A DNA stretch of 64,000 bases from Gemmatimonas groenlandica (GTDB lineage Bacteria; Gemmatimonadota; Gemmatimonadetes; Gemmatimonadales; Gemmatimonadaceae). The notes below the pieces were generated by a model, which did no database searches, was not told the origin of the DNA, and saw only the letters and a program-made list of their open reading frames with translations. Of this stretch, positions 46,201 through 54,403 are shown one piece after another (positions within the stretch are counted from its first letter, which is position 1; each line of letters begins with the position of its first letter). The stretch lies in assembly GCF_013004105.1 (NCBI RefSeq), contig NZ_CP053085.1:3596001-3660000 (forward strand), given 5' to 3'. The position numbers and the translations under genes were made by a program.

Positions 46201-47097
46201 TCAGCGTGGCCAGATCGTAAAGCGCGGCAAGCGCGTGCGCGTGAATCGGCCGCGCATGGTGCGAACGGTGGAGTCGAGCATGATCAGATCGGCGCGCGAG
46301 AGTTCGAGTCGGTCCTCGTCCGGCTGGTCAACCGTGCCCACCGGATAGTCCGTGAACGGCGTACGCGCTTGTTCAATGTGGGTGCCGAGGATTGCCGACA
46401 CCTGACGTGATCGCGTGAACCCGACTAGGCGCGCCGTGCTGGCGGCGAACGCCGCGGTGTCGCGCACATAGAGCCGTCCCGGGTAGAACGTGTCTCCCGT
46501 CAGGAGCACTGCCGTCTTTCGATCGTACACGGCGATGCTTGCGGGCTCGTGTCCCGGAATGGCGAGCACGTCCAGCATACGGTCGCCCAGGTCGAACGCC
46601 ACGGCGTCGGAGCGCTGCGCGCGAAATCCGAAGAAGGCGTAGACCGCCGCGCTATCGCGGGGAACGAGCATGATGCCGGCGCGGTCACGGAATTGCGCGT
46701 CGCCGGCGATATGGTCACCGTGACCGTGACTGTGCGCCACCACGAGCGTACGCACAGCGCCGCCGTGCTTCGCGCGCCATGCGGTGAGCAGACTGTCGAT
46801 TGGCGCCGCCACGTCGATGCCGCCGGCGCCCGTGTCGATCAGCAACGCCCGCGTGCTACCGATGAGCAGATAGAGGAACGGCTTCTCGTAGTTCGTGCAG
46901 GCGGGCTGCCGCAAGATGTAGAGGCCCTCCCGGTACTCATGTATACGGAACGTTGGGCGGGCGTCACAGGTTATGCCTCCGGCGTACCACGTGACGGGCA
47001 TACTGCTCCCACTCGACCGCGACCGCGCCACCGTGCCAGCGCAGGCGACCAGGGCGAGGCTGCACGTGAACGCGCGAACCAGCGTTTTAATACACAT
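46201..47097 (-). CDS. Metallo-beta-lactamase-fold lipoprotein
   Basis: The 298-residue product has a lipobox (LALVACAG, Cys 19). The metal site is complete: HSHGHGDH (122-129), a later His in AIPGHEPAS, Asp in LLTGDTFYPG and a final His in LGTHIEQ. The core strand LIGSTRALLIDTGAG is as in glyoxalase-II/MBL hydrolases. It hydrolyses an unknown substrate in the periplasm. Nothing in the sequence points to beta-lactams specifically. It is divergent from the small zinc-ribbon gene by 24 bases. Confidence 0.9.
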   Translation of the reverse strand: MCIKTLVRAFTCSLALVACAGTVARSRSSGSSMPVTWYAGGITCDARPTFRIHEYREGLYILRQPACTNYEKPFLYLLIGSTRALLIDTGAGGIDVAAPIDSLLTAWRAKHGGAVRTLVVAHSHGHGDHIAGDAQFRDRAGIMLVPRDSAAVYAFFGFRAQRSDAVAFDLGDRMLDVLAIPGHEPASIAVYDRKTAVLLTGDTFYPGRLYVRDTAAFAASTARLVGFTRSRQVSAILGTHIEQARTPFTDYPVGTVDQPDEDRLELSRADLIMLDSTVRTMRGRFTRTRLPRFTIWPR

Positions 47098-47121
47098 CGC
47101 TCTCCCGCTTAGATTTTTCTG

Positions 47122-47484
47122 ATGCCAGGACGCTGGAGCTGGACCGATGCAGCCATCTTCATCGTCTTTTTCGTGACGATTCGCTGCGTGCTTATCTGGC
47201 TCGCCACCAAGGCCTTCGTCATGATGATCCCCGACGGCGACGCCTGCCCGATGTGCGACGACGAAACGCTGGCGATCGAGCGGGTGGGCGGGTGGCGGGT
47301 GCTTGGTGAGCGCTTCCGCCGCAGCTGGTGCATTGGCTGCGGCTGGGAAGGGGTGCTCCGGCGGAGCGACGTGTGGTTGTCAGCCGAACGGCATCGCAAG
47401 CTGGTAAATCAGATCGAGGCATCCATGGCGAAGAGCCGGAGCCATTCGGGCCAGTTGCCGCTCAACTCGAAGAAATCGTCGTAA
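47122..47484 (+). CDS. Small membrane protein with zinc-ribbon-like cysteines
   Basis: The 120-residue protein has one N-terminal membrane span (AAIFIVFFVTIRCVLIWLATKAFVMM, about 10-35). A cytosolic or periplasmic domain follows with two CxxC pairs (ACPMCDDET and WCIGCGWEG) about 24 residues apart, which suggests a zinc ribbon. The C-terminal part is basic. No family is recognised. Its 3' end overlaps a converging gene by 76 bases. Confidence 0.7.
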   Translation: MPGRWSWTDAAIFIVFFVTIRCVLIWLATKAFVMMIPDGDACPMCDDETLAIERVGGWRVLGERFRRSWCIGCGWEGVLRRSDVWLSAERHRKLVNQIEASMAKSRSHSGQLPLNSKKSS

Positions 47485-47699
47485 TACACGAGCCCGGCCC
47501 CCTCGAGGCGCTCGATCAGCTCACCGAGCGTGTCCTCACCGACCAGGGGTCCGATGGCGATCAACGACCCTTCGATCCGGAATTCGTCGGGTGTGAGCCC
47601 CAGCGCTTCGTCCACCTGAGCGCGGGTCATCTCTACGCGTTCGAACGCCGACTTCCGGATCAGCAGGGTGGGCGCAGTATTCGGGAGGATCAGCGGCAT
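47409..47699 (-). CDS. Uncharacterised 96-residue protein
   Basis: The frame starts MPLILPNTAPTLLIRKSAF and has a balanced composition with acidic helices (RAQVDEALGLTPDEFRIEGSLIAIGPL, LGELIERLEGAGLVYYDDFFEL). It ends in GNWPEWLRLFAMDASI. No signal or membrane segment is seen. Its 3' part overlaps the zinc-ribbon gene on the other strand by 76 bases. The regular amphipathic pattern makes it a plausible real gene. The function is unknown. Confidence 0.6.
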   Translation of the reverse strand: MPLILPNTAPTLLIRKSAFERVEMTRAQVDEALGLTPDEFRIEGSLIAIGPLVGEDTLGELIERLEGAGLVYYDDFFELSGNWPEWLRLFAMDASI

Positions 47700-47740
47700 G
47701 AGCGGGCGTGGTCGGCAGGTGAGGATCGGGCGATGTCACT

Positions 47741-47802
47741 GGGACATAGCGGGATATAGCGGCTTCTGGCGGGATATAGCGGCTTCTGGCGGGATATAGC
47801 AG
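47741..47802. repeat. Short 20-bp tandem repeat upstream of mnmG
   Basis: The unit GGGATATAGCGGCTTCTGGC occurs twice in tandem (47751-47790), preceded by GGGACATAGC and followed by a partial third unit (GGGATATAGCAGC). It lies 53-114 bases before the mnmG start, where copy-number change could alter spacing of promoter elements. Confidence 0.9.
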
Positions 47803-47854
47803 CGCAGACGGTCGCGGCGGAACTGGCTTGCCACCGCGTCTACCTTGAAGCGAT

Positions 47855-49840
47855 ATGACCGTGCCCCCGACCCACCATCTGCACTCCGCCACCAGCGCCG
47901 CGTTCGAGGCGTCGTTCGAGGCGTCGTTCGAGGCGTCGTTCGACGTCGTCGTGATCGGCGCCGGACACGCCGGGACTGAGGCGGCCGTCGCGGCGGCCCG
48001 TTCGGGCGCCTCGGTTGCACTGATCACCGGCGCCCTCGAGCAGATCGGACAGCTCTCGTGCAACCCGGCCATCGGTGGCATCGCCAAAGGCACGGTGGTG
48101 CGTGAAGTCGACGCCCTGGGCGGCATCATGGCGCGCGCTACCGACCTGGCGTCGGTGCAGTTCCGGATGCTGAACCGTGGCAAAGGACCAGCCGTGTGGG
48201 CACCGCGGGCGCAATGCGATCGCGGGCTCTATCGACGTGCGGTGCGACAGCTGCTCGAAGCGCAACCAAACCTCGTCACCATCCAAGGCATGGTGGCACG
48301 ACTGCTGTTCGACGGGACCGGCGAGCGCGTGTCCGGCGTGGAAACGCTGGAAGGGCGTCGCTTCGGCGCGCGCGCGGTCGTGCTCACCACCGGCACGTTC
48401 GGTCGCGGCAAGATGCACATCGGCACCGGGACGCAGATCAGCGGCGGTCGCGCCGGCGAAGCGTCATCGGTGCTGCTCGGCGAGCAACTGGATGCACTCG
48501 GTCTCACCACCGAACGCTTCAAGACGGGGACGCCGCCGCGCATCGATGGTCGCAGCGTGCGTACCCGCGATCTCGAGTTGCAGCACAGTGAGATCGAACA
48601 GTTCGACTATTCGTGGTCGCATTTCTGGAGCACGCCGCGCGCGAATGTCGTCGACTGCGCACGGCGCACGCGGCATCCGGCGCAGATGCCCTGCTGGCTC
48701 ACGATGCTCGACGAGGCCGGCACGTCGATCATTGCCACGCATCTCGCCGAGTCGGCGATGTATGGTGGTGCGATCGCATCGCGTGGTCCGCGCTATTGCC
48801 CGAGTGTCGAAGACAAGGTCGTGAAGTTTCCCGACAAGGCGCAGCATCAGCTCTTTCTCGAGCCGGAAGGTCACGATACGAGCGAGTTGTATGTGAACGG
48901 GTTGTCGACGTCGCTGCCGGCACCGGTGCAACTCACGATCCTGCGCAGCGTGCGCGGACTCGAAGACGTGCGCATGACGCGCGCGGGCTACGCGATCGAG
49001 TACGACTACTATCCGCCCACGCAGCTCTCGTCGACACTCGCGTCGCGCGCCGTGTACGGGTTGTATTTCGCCGGTCAGGTGAACGGCACCACCGGTTACG
49101 AAGAAGCAGCCGGTCAGGGCGTGATCGCCGGACTGAATGCCGCCCGTTGGGTGCAGGAACGCGAGCCCGTGATCCTCGGTCGCGAGACGAGCTACATCGG
49201 TGTGCTGATCGACGACTTGGTCACGCGCGGTGTCGACGAACCGTATCGGCTGTTCACATCACGCAGCGAATTTCGCCTCACGGTGCGGCAGGACAACGCA
49301 CTCGCGCGGCTCGGCGAGATCGCCGATGGCCTCGGGCTCCTGGCACCGGATGAACAGGCACAAATGGGCTTACGATTGGGCGCGGTGCGAGAAGCCTACG
49401 CGCTGGCGGAACGCACGAGCATGACGCCTGCCGTAGCCGACCCGCTGCTGCTGGCCGTGGGGTCGGCGCCCCTGCAGCACGCAGTGCGCGCGATCGAACT
49501 CACGCGCCGCCAGGACGTGTCGCTACAAACCCTCTTCGCCGCCGCCGGCGTGGGCGACGCGCTCCCGGTGGACGCGGTGGTCGGCGCGGAGCTCGAGATC
49601 AAATACGAGCGCTACTTCGAGAAGGAGCGCAATCGCGCGATTCGACTCAAGGCTCAAGGGTCGGTGTCGTTGCACGAGACGCTGAATTACGAGGCGATGA
49701 CCACGATCTCGATCGAAGCGCGCCAGAAGCTGACGCGCATCCGGCCGGCCACACTGGCCCAGGCGGGTCAGATCCCCGGCATCAGCCCGGCCGATCTGCA
49801 GAACTTGTTGATGGAGCTGCGGCGAACGCTGCCCGAGTAG
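47855..49840 (+). CDS. mnmG: tRNA uridine 5-carboxymethylaminomethyl modification enzyme MnmG
   Basis: The 661-residue product has the FAD-binding dinucleotide fold VVVIGAGHAGTEAAVAAARSG (31-51), CNPAIGGIAKG and RMLNRGKGPAVWAPRAQCDR. DSTGTF-like TGTFGRGKMHIG, FKTGTPPRIDGR and the C-terminal helical tRNA-binding domain (ERYFEKERNRAIRLKAQ, ARQKLTRIRPATLAQAGQIPGISPADLQNLL) complete the family pattern. With MnmE it installs cmnm5U34 at the wobble position. The N-terminal 29 residues hold three tandem FEAS units, an extension not needed for the fold. Downstream is a long non-coding region with family C repeats. Confidence 0.95.
   Translation: MTVPPTHHLHSATSAAFEASFEASFEASFDVVVIGAGHAGTEAAVAAARSGASVALITGALEQIGQLSCNPAIGGIAKGTVVREVDALGGIMARATDLASVQFRMLNRGKGPAVWAPRAQCDRGLYRRAVRQLLEAQPNLVTIQGMVARLLFDGTGERVSGVETLEGRRFGARAVVLTTGTFGRGKMHIGTGTQISGGRAGEASSVLLGEQLDALGLTTERFKTGTPPRIDGRSVRTRDLELQHSEIEQFDYSWSHFWSTPRANVVDCARRTRHPAQMPCWLTMLDEAGTSIIATHLAESAMYGGAIASRGPRYCPSVEDKVVKFPDKAQHQLFLEPEGHDTSELYVNGLSTSLPAPVQLTILRSVRGLEDVRMTRAGYAIEYDYYPPTQLSSTLASRAVYGLYFAGQVNGTTGYEEAAGQGVIAGLNAARWVQEREPVILGRETSYIGVLIDDLVTRGVDEPYRLFTSRSEFRLTVRQDNALARLGEIADGLGLLAPDEQAQMGLRLGAVREAYALAERTSMTPAVADPLLLAVGSAPLQHAVRAIELTRRQDVSLQTLFAAAGVGDALPVDAVVGAELEIKYERYFEKERNRAIRLKAQGSVSLHETLNYEAMTTISIEARQKLTRIRPATLAQAGQIPGISPADLQNLLMELRRTLPE
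47903..47942. repeat. 12-bp in-frame tandem repeat in the mnmG N-terminus
   Basis: TTCGAGGCGTCG occurs three times in tandem, followed by TTCGA, encoding FEASFEASFEASFD just before the FAD-binding strand. Being a multiple of three, copy-number change would lengthen the leader without a frameshift. Confidence 0.85.
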
Positions 49841-49902
49841 TTCGTGGTGCGTGGTGCGGGGTTCGCGTCTGCGGACGGCGCTGGGTTGGCTGAAAGCACG
49901 GA

Positions 49903-50061
49903 GGTTCACGCGAAGGGCGCGAAGAGCCGCGAAGCTTCGCGAAGAACAGCCATTGTAAAAGTTAGGCTTTGGTGCCGTGCCGACGTATCGCACGGGGCCC
50001 ACTCAAAGTATTTGCTGTTCTTCGCGTCTCTTCGCGGCCCTTCGCGAACTTCGCGTGAACC
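49903..50061. repeat. Intergenic long inverted repeat, family C, copy 2
   Basis: The left arm starts GGTTCACGCGAAGGGCGCGA and has GCGAAGAACAGC. The right arm has GCTGTTCTTCGCGTCTCTTC and ends CTTCGCGTGAACC. The loop of about 60 bases is unrelated to that of copy 1. It lies in the 580-base gap between mnmG and the SIMPL gene. Confidence 0.85.
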
Positions 50062-50100
50062 AGCTGGCTGTCCGACGGCACCGAGCACGCCGAAAGCACC

Positions 50101-50140
50101 GCGGTTTGACGCCAAGGGCGCGAAGTACGCGAAGAACGGC
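50101..50140. repeat. Half-copy of family C next to copy 2
   Basis: GGTTTGACGCCAAGGGCGCG followed by AAGTACGCGAAGAAC resembles one arm of family C (GGTTCACGCGAAGGGCGCGA) with no matching second arm nearby. It may be a decayed or incomplete copy. The following bases, about 50140-50348, are AT-richer than the rest of the window and hold no gene or repeat I recognise, apart from a weaker promoter-like pair (TTGACA at 50288, ACTTAT at 50311). Confidence 0.65.
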
Positions 50141-50348
50141 AGCGCGCGTGTGCAAGTTTTTCGGATCTGTTCGTCTCCGAAGAGTGGGCTCGCCGTACCC
50201 GGGTGACCAGCCTCGACGCGGCCAACGTGATGCCGAATGATGCGACTATTAGTATTGATGATGGCGTTATAGTGTGTAGATACTGTATTGACAAACGACC
50301 ACGTTCTGCAACTTATTTTGTACGGTTCGCCATCAAACTGTGCCGAAT

Positions 50349-50378
50349 TTGACCGAATCGGCAACTTCGGGGTATAAG
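50349..50378 (+). promoter_or_regulatory. Predicted housekeeping-type promoter of the SIMPL gene
   Basis: TTGACC (50349-50354) and TATAAG (50373-50378) are separated by 18 bases and lie 45 bases before the gene start. They are close to the standard -35 TTGACA and -10 TATAAT. The ribosome binding site GAGGAG follows at 50410-50415. Transcription would start near 50385. Confidence 0.55.
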
Positions 50379-50422
50379 CGATCTACCAGCACTCGCCTTC
50401 TTTATAGATGAGGAGTTTCACC

Positions 50423-51181
50423 ATGATTATTCGTTCGTCGAACCGGGCCGTTCGCCCGCTAACGGCCGCCGCCTTCGTGCTCGGCGCCCTCGCCGCGCCC
50501 GCACTTGCCACGCACGCCGCCGCGCAGATGTCCATGCCGCAGCCTCCGCCTCAGATCGTCGTTACCGGTCGCGGTGAAGTGCAGGTGGCACCAGATCGGG
50601 CGCAGGTGCAGGTCGGCATGGAAACCCAGGCCAAAACCGCCGCGATTGCGTCGCAGGAAAACAACAAGAAGCAGACGGCGATCCTGGCCGCCATCCGCGC
50701 ACTCGGCATTCCCGCCGCACAGATCCAGACGCTCAACTACAGCGTCATGCCAATCCAGCGATACGATGAGAAGACCCAGCGCGTCGTGATCGAGGGCTAC
50801 CGGGTCAGCAACATCGTGCAGGTCGAGACCGATAAGATCGAACAGGCCGGCCCGATCATCGACGCGGCCCTCACCAACGGCGGCAATCGCGTGGCTGGAC
50901 TCGACTTTCTGGTGAAGGATCGGGCAAAGGCGCAGGAAACGGCGCTCACAAAGGCCGTCGAGAGCGCCCGTCGTCAGGCGGAGGTTGCCGCCAAGGCGGC
51001 CGGCGGGCAGATCGCCGAACTGCTCGAGCTCAATATCAACGAGTACGAGCGCCCGCAGCCCCGAGCAGTCATGGCGATGGCGAAGATGGAGATGGCCGAC
51101 GCGTCCGCCCCAACACCGGTCAGCGAAGGCATGGCCACCATCGCCGTAAGCGTGTCCACGCGCTGGCGCTTCACGAAGTAG
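50423..51181 (+). CDS. Exported SIMPL-domain (DUF541) protein
   Basis: ATG 50423 follows GAGGAG at eight bases and gives 252 residues. A signal peptide (AAAFVLGALAAPALATHAAAQ) precedes a SIMPL/DUF541 domain: QIVVTGRGEVQVAPDRAQVQVGMETQAKTAAIA, ALGIPAAQIQTLNYSVMPIQRYD, GYRVSNIVQVET and a C-terminal EGMATIAVSVSTRWRF. SIMPL proteins are periplasmic, often linked to oxidative stress, and form large assemblies. The gene stands alone, with its own promoter and a strong terminator. Confidence 0.92.
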   Translation: MIIRSSNRAVRPLTAAAFVLGALAAPALATHAAAQMSMPQPPPQIVVTGRGEVQVAPDRAQVQVGMETQAKTAAIASQENNKKQTAILAAIRALGIPAAQIQTLNYSVMPIQRYDEKTQRVVIEGYRVSNIVQVETDKIEQAGPIIDAALTNGGNRVAGLDFLVKDRAKAQETALTKAVESARRQAEVAAKAAGGQIAELLELNINEYERPQPRAVMAMAKMEMADASAPTPVSEGMATIAVSVSTRWRFTK

Positions 51182-51203
51182 CCGAAACGGTCGTACGGAA
51201 GAG

Positions 51204-51241
51204 AAAGGGGGAGGCCTGATTGTCAGGCCTCCCCCTTTTCT
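51204..51241 (+). terminator. Rho-independent terminator after the SIMPL gene
   Basis: AAAGGGGGAGGCCTGA and TCAGGCCTCCCCCTTT are perfect complements around a TTG loop and are followed by TTTTCTT on the plus strand. The position, 23 bases after the stop, and the U-rich tail fit a factor-independent terminator. Confidence 0.92.
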
Positions 51242-51248
51242 TGGTAAC

Positions 51249-51264
51249 TGTTCCACGTGAAACG
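51249..51264. promoter_or_regulatory. parS site 1
   Basis: TGTTCCACGTGAAACG matches the broadly conserved chromosomal parS palindrome TGTTNCACGTGAAACA at 15 of 16 positions. It lies 217 bases before parA, in the leader between the SIMPL terminator and parA. ParB would nucleate here and spread. Confidence 0.9.
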
Positions 51265-51302
51265 GCGTGATATCGCCCCTCTGTGTTCGCCGTACCGCTC
51301 CT

Positions 51303-51318
51303 GGTTTCACGTGAAACA
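51303..51318. promoter_or_regulatory. parS site 2
   Basis: GGTTTCACGTGAAACA matches parS at 15 of 16 positions (first base G instead of T). It lies 54 bases from site 1, centre to centre. Two closely spaced sites upstream of parAB are usual for chromosomal partition loci. Confidence 0.9.
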
Positions 51319-51465
51319 CCGAGATAGGGACAGTATGGGCTTACGGACGCCGAAAGTCGCCAAATTCGTGGCCCAAAGCGTCGGATTGGTCTGCTCACAC
51401 GATAGTCCCGGACTCGAGCGCGACCTATACTACCGCTCCCCGCGCACCCTCCTCGCAGACGAATC

Positions 51466-52260
51466 TTGGCACGCATCCTCGCTATCGCCAATCAGAAAGG
51501 TGGAGTCGGTAAGACCACCACCGCTGTGAATCTCGCCGCCTCCCTTGCCGTAGCGGAGCAGCGCACGCTGCTCATCGATGCCGATCCCCAGGGCAACGCC
51601 ACCAGCGGCTGCGGTATCTCCCGCGACGACTTCACCGTGGACTGCTATGACGTCCTTATTGGCGGCGCTTCCGTCGATCAGGCCCTCATTCGCAACGTCC
51701 ACTTCCGCCACCTCGACGTCCTTCCAACGACGCCCGAGCTCTCGGGAGCCGAGGTCGAGCTGGTGGACGCAGAGGATCGCGGAACGCGGATGCGCGACGC
51801 GCTCGCACCCATCCGTGACCGTTACGATTTCATCCTGATCGACTGCCCCCCATCTCTGGGGTTGATCACGCTGAACATGCTCGTCGCGGCCGACGCGATC
51901 CTCATCCCGCTCCAGTGCGAGTACTACGCTCTCGAGGGACTCTCGCAGCTCCTCGGCACCGTGCAGCGCGTGCAGGACTCGCTCAACCCCGAGCTCGAAG
52001 TCGATAGCGTCCTCCTCACGATGTACGACGCCCGTCTGAATCTGTCGAGACAGGTTGCAGCCGATGCCCGCGCCCATTTCGGCGAGAAAGTGTTCAGCAC
52101 CGTCGTGCCCAGAAACATCCGGCTGGCCGAAGCCCCGAGCTTCGGCAAGCCGATCGTGGTGTATGACGTGTCGTCCGTTGGCGCGCAGGCCTACATGGCC
52201 GTGGCCCGCGAGCTAATCGATCGAACGGCCGCCGCATCGAAGCCTGTCGAAGGCGCGTAA
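51466..52260 (+). CDS. parA: Chromosome-partitioning ATPase ParA
   Basis: The 264-residue protein reads from TTG 51466 (MARILAIANQKGGVGKTTTAVN), with no ATG in frame close by. The deviant Walker A KGGVGKTT, switch I region LIDADPQGNATSG, Walker B FILIDCPPSLGLITLNML and PLQCEYYALEGLSQLL are all present. It binds DNA non-specifically and moves ParB-parS complexes apart. TATACT at 51426 could be its -10 element, though a clear -35 is missing. The parS sites lie in its leader, and parB follows by 32 bases. No rsmG gene precedes it, although rsmG-parA-parB is the common order. Confidence 0.95.
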   Translation: MARILAIANQKGGVGKTTTAVNLAASLAVAEQRTLLIDADPQGNATSGCGISRDDFTVDCYDVLIGGASVDQALIRNVHFRHLDVLPTTPELSGAEVELVDAEDRGTRMRDALAPIRDRYDFILIDCPPSLGLITLNMLVAADAILIPLQCEYYALEGLSQLLGTVQRVQDSLNPELEVDSVLLTMYDARLNLSRQVAADARAHFGEKVFSTVVPRNIRLAEAPSFGKPIVVYDVSSVGAQAYMAVARELIDRTAAASKPVEGA

Positions 52261-52292
52261 CATTCATTGCATCAAGCACTTACGTAGCATTT

Positions 52293-53276
52293 ATGACGCC
52301 TGAACCCCCTCGCCGCCTCGGACGCGGGCTCGACGCCCTCCTGGCGCGACGCGACGCGCCGAAAGACGCCGCCAAAGCTGCTGCGACCGGGAGCGACACG
52401 TCCGCCGCCGCCAATGCAAATACGTCTGCGGCGCCGAACGTCGAGCGCGAAGAATCACCGCTCCGCACACTCAAGCTCTCGCAGATTCGCGCGAATCCGT
52501 ATCAGCCGCGTCAGGAGTTCCGGCCCGAGGAACTGGCCGATCTTGAAGCGAGCCTGCGGGTGAACGGACTGCTGCAGCCAATCACCGTGCGCCCTGCCCC
52601 GAACGGCACGGGCTACGAGCTGATCGCCGGCGAGCGTCGCTTCCGCGCAGCCTCCCGCTTGGGCTGGACCGAGATCCCCGCCCTCGTGAAGCCGGTCGAC
52701 GACAAGACGCTCCTCGTCCTGGCGATGATCGAGAACCTTCAGCGCGCCGACCTCGACCCGATCGAAGAGGCCGACGGCTATCAGCGACTCGCCGACGAAT
52801 TCCAACTCAACAACCAGGAAGTCGCCGACGTCGTAGGAAAGGATCGCTCGACCGTCGCCAATGCGCTCCGCCTCCGGCAGCTTCCCGCCTCGGTGCGCCG
52901 GATGTTGCAGGAAAAGCAGCTGACGGCCGGACACGCCCGCGCCCTCCTGCCGCTCGCCACCGAACGTGCGATCGTGGACATGGCGCGCGACATCATCGAC
53001 GGTGGGCTCTCGGTGCGCGAAGTCGAGCGGCGCGTGCAGGCCGGTCGCCCCAAGCCTCCCGCCGCCGGCAAGAAACAGTCGGACGCCGAAGGCACCGTTC
53101 CCGCCGGCGCCTCTGCCGCCACCGTTCGGCAGATCGAGGAGCGTCTTCGTCGGAAACTCCAGACAGGCGTGTCCATTCAGCTATCAGCCAAGGACAAAGG
53201 CGAAGTCCGCATCGCGTTCTTCTCCAACGATGACCTCGAGCGCCTGCTCGACCTCCTCGGCGTCTCGCTCGAATAG
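52293..53276 (+). CDS. parB: Chromosome-partitioning CTPase ParB
   Basis: The 327-residue protein starts MTPEPPRRLGRGLDALLARR, the conserved ParA-stimulating leader. A linker rich in Ala/Thr/Asn (25-50) leads to the ParB/Spo0J CTP-binding domain (KLSQIRANPYQPRQEF, ELIAGERRFRAASRLG with GERR at 113-116, MIENLQRADLDPIEEA). The HTH that binds parS follows (LADEFQLNNQEVADVVGKDRSTVANALRLRQLP). The C-terminal dimerisation part ends at LLDLLGVSLE. It clamps on the two parS sites upstream of parA. Confidence 0.95.
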   Translation: MTPEPPRRLGRGLDALLARRDAPKDAAKAAATGSDTSAAANANTSAAPNVEREESPLRTLKLSQIRANPYQPRQEFRPEELADLEASLRVNGLLQPITVRPAPNGTGYELIAGERRFRAASRLGWTEIPALVKPVDDKTLLVLAMIENLQRADLDPIEEADGYQRLADEFQLNNQEVADVVGKDRSTVANALRLRQLPASVRRMLQEKQLTAGHARALLPLATERAIVDMARDIIDGGLSVREVERRVQAGRPKPPAAGKKQSDAEGTVPAGASAATVRQIEERLRRKLQTGVSIQLSAKDKGEVRIAFFSNDDLERLLDLLGVSLE

Positions 53277-53356
53277 TTCAAGTTCGGGCGTTTATGCAAC
53301 ACGAAAGCGCCACCATTGATGCATCAACGCGCCTAAACATCCGCAAGGATACCTTT

Positions 53357-54400
53357 ATGCTCACGAATCGTTTTTCCCGCGTTACCGCTGGCGCCCTGCT
53401 CAGTCTCCTCGTCGCCTGCGGCGGAGAGAAGGCCGGCACGACCGCCGATTCCACCGGCGCCAAGAAAATGCGGGTGGCCCTGCTCACGCCGGGACCGATT
53501 TCGGATAAGTCCTGGAACGGCATCGCCCACGAAGGGCTGCTCGCGATCCGCGATTCGCTGGGCGCCGAAACGTCGCACATCCAGACCAAGACACCGGCCG
53601 AGTTCGACGAGAACTTCCGGCAGTATGGGGCGCAGGGATACGACCTCGTGATCGGCAACGGCTTCGAGTACCAGGAAGCTGCCACCCGCGTCGCCCCCAG
53701 CTACCCCAAGACGAACTACGTCATCACCTCGGGGCGCGTGACCGCACCCAACGTGGCCGGCCTCGCCTTCGCGTTCGAAGAAGCGTCGTATCAGGCGGGC
53801 ATGATCGCCGGTGCCATGACCAAGACCAACAAGATCGGTCTGATTGCCGGCACCGAGTTGCCGCCGGTGAAGACCAGCTTCCTCGCCTTCGAGCGCGGCG
53901 CCAAGTCGGTCAACCCGAAGGTCAGCATCATCACGTCGTACATCGGCAACTGGGAGGACGTGAGCGCTGGCAAGGAACAGGCGCTCGCCCAGATCGCGCA
54001 GGGCGTCGACATCATTCTGCAGAACGCCGACGCTGCCGGACTCGGCGTGTTTCAGGCCGCGCGTGAAAAGAAGATCCTCGCCTTCGGTACCAACGCTGAT
54101 CAGAACAGCGTCGCACCCGACGTCATCATTGCCAGCGTCGTGATCGATTTGCCGAAGGCGTTTCTGATGGTTGCGCGCGAAGTGCAAGCCGGCACCTTCA
54201 AGGGACGCGTCATCAACCTCGGTGTGAAGGACGACGTCGTGCGTCTCGTCATGAACCCGGCGCTGCGCGAGCGCGTGCCGGCGGCCGCGATCGCCGCGAG
54301 TGATTCCGTGGGTCTGATGCTCAAGGCGGGTACGTTCACCGGACTCGCCGACGTGCTCCAAGGCACCGACAGCGCGAAGCCACTTCCGCCGGCGAAGTAA
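53357..54400 (+). CDS. BMP-family substrate-binding lipoprotein of an ABC importer
   Basis: ATG 53357 is preceded by AAGGA at nine bases and gives 347 residues. The lipobox is LLSLLVACGG. The BMP/PnrA fold shows as RVALLTPGPISDKSWNGIAHEGL, YDLVIGNGFEYQEAATRVAPSYPKTNYV, GLAFAFEEASYQAGMIAGAMTKTNKIGLIAG and QGVDIILQNADAAGLGVFQAA. Family members bind purine nucleosides or similar ligands at the membrane. It opens a five-gene row with Nif3, ATPase and two permeases. Confidence 0.92.
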   Translation: MLTNRFSRVTAGALLSLLVACGGEKAGTTADSTGAKKMRVALLTPGPISDKSWNGIAHEGLLAIRDSLGAETSHIQTKTPAEFDENFRQYGAQGYDLVIGNGFEYQEAATRVAPSYPKTNYVITSGRVTAPNVAGLAFAFEEASYQAGMIAGAMTKTNKIGLIAGTELPPVKTSFLAFERGAKSVNPKVSIITSYIGNWEDVSAGKEQALAQIAQGVDIILQNADAAGLGVFQAAREKKILAFGTNADQNSVAPDVIIASVVIDLPKAFLMVAREVQAGTFKGRVINLGVKDDVVRLVMNPALRERVPAAAIAASDSVGLMLKAGTFTGLADVLQGTDSAKPLPPAK

Positions 54401-54403
54401 CTC

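Noticed and set aside
46201-47097. Antibiotic-resistance metallo-beta-lactamase
   Set aside because: The fold and metal site are general to the MBL superfamily; nothing in the sequence indicates beta-lactam hydrolysis.
50140-50400. AT-richer stretch near mnmG and parAB as a replication origin
   Set aside because: No cluster of DnaA boxes, no dnaA or dnaN gene; only promoter-like elements are visible.
51257-51491. Small frames across the parA leader
   Set aside because: They run over the parS sites and promoter region, conflict with each other and have no domain.
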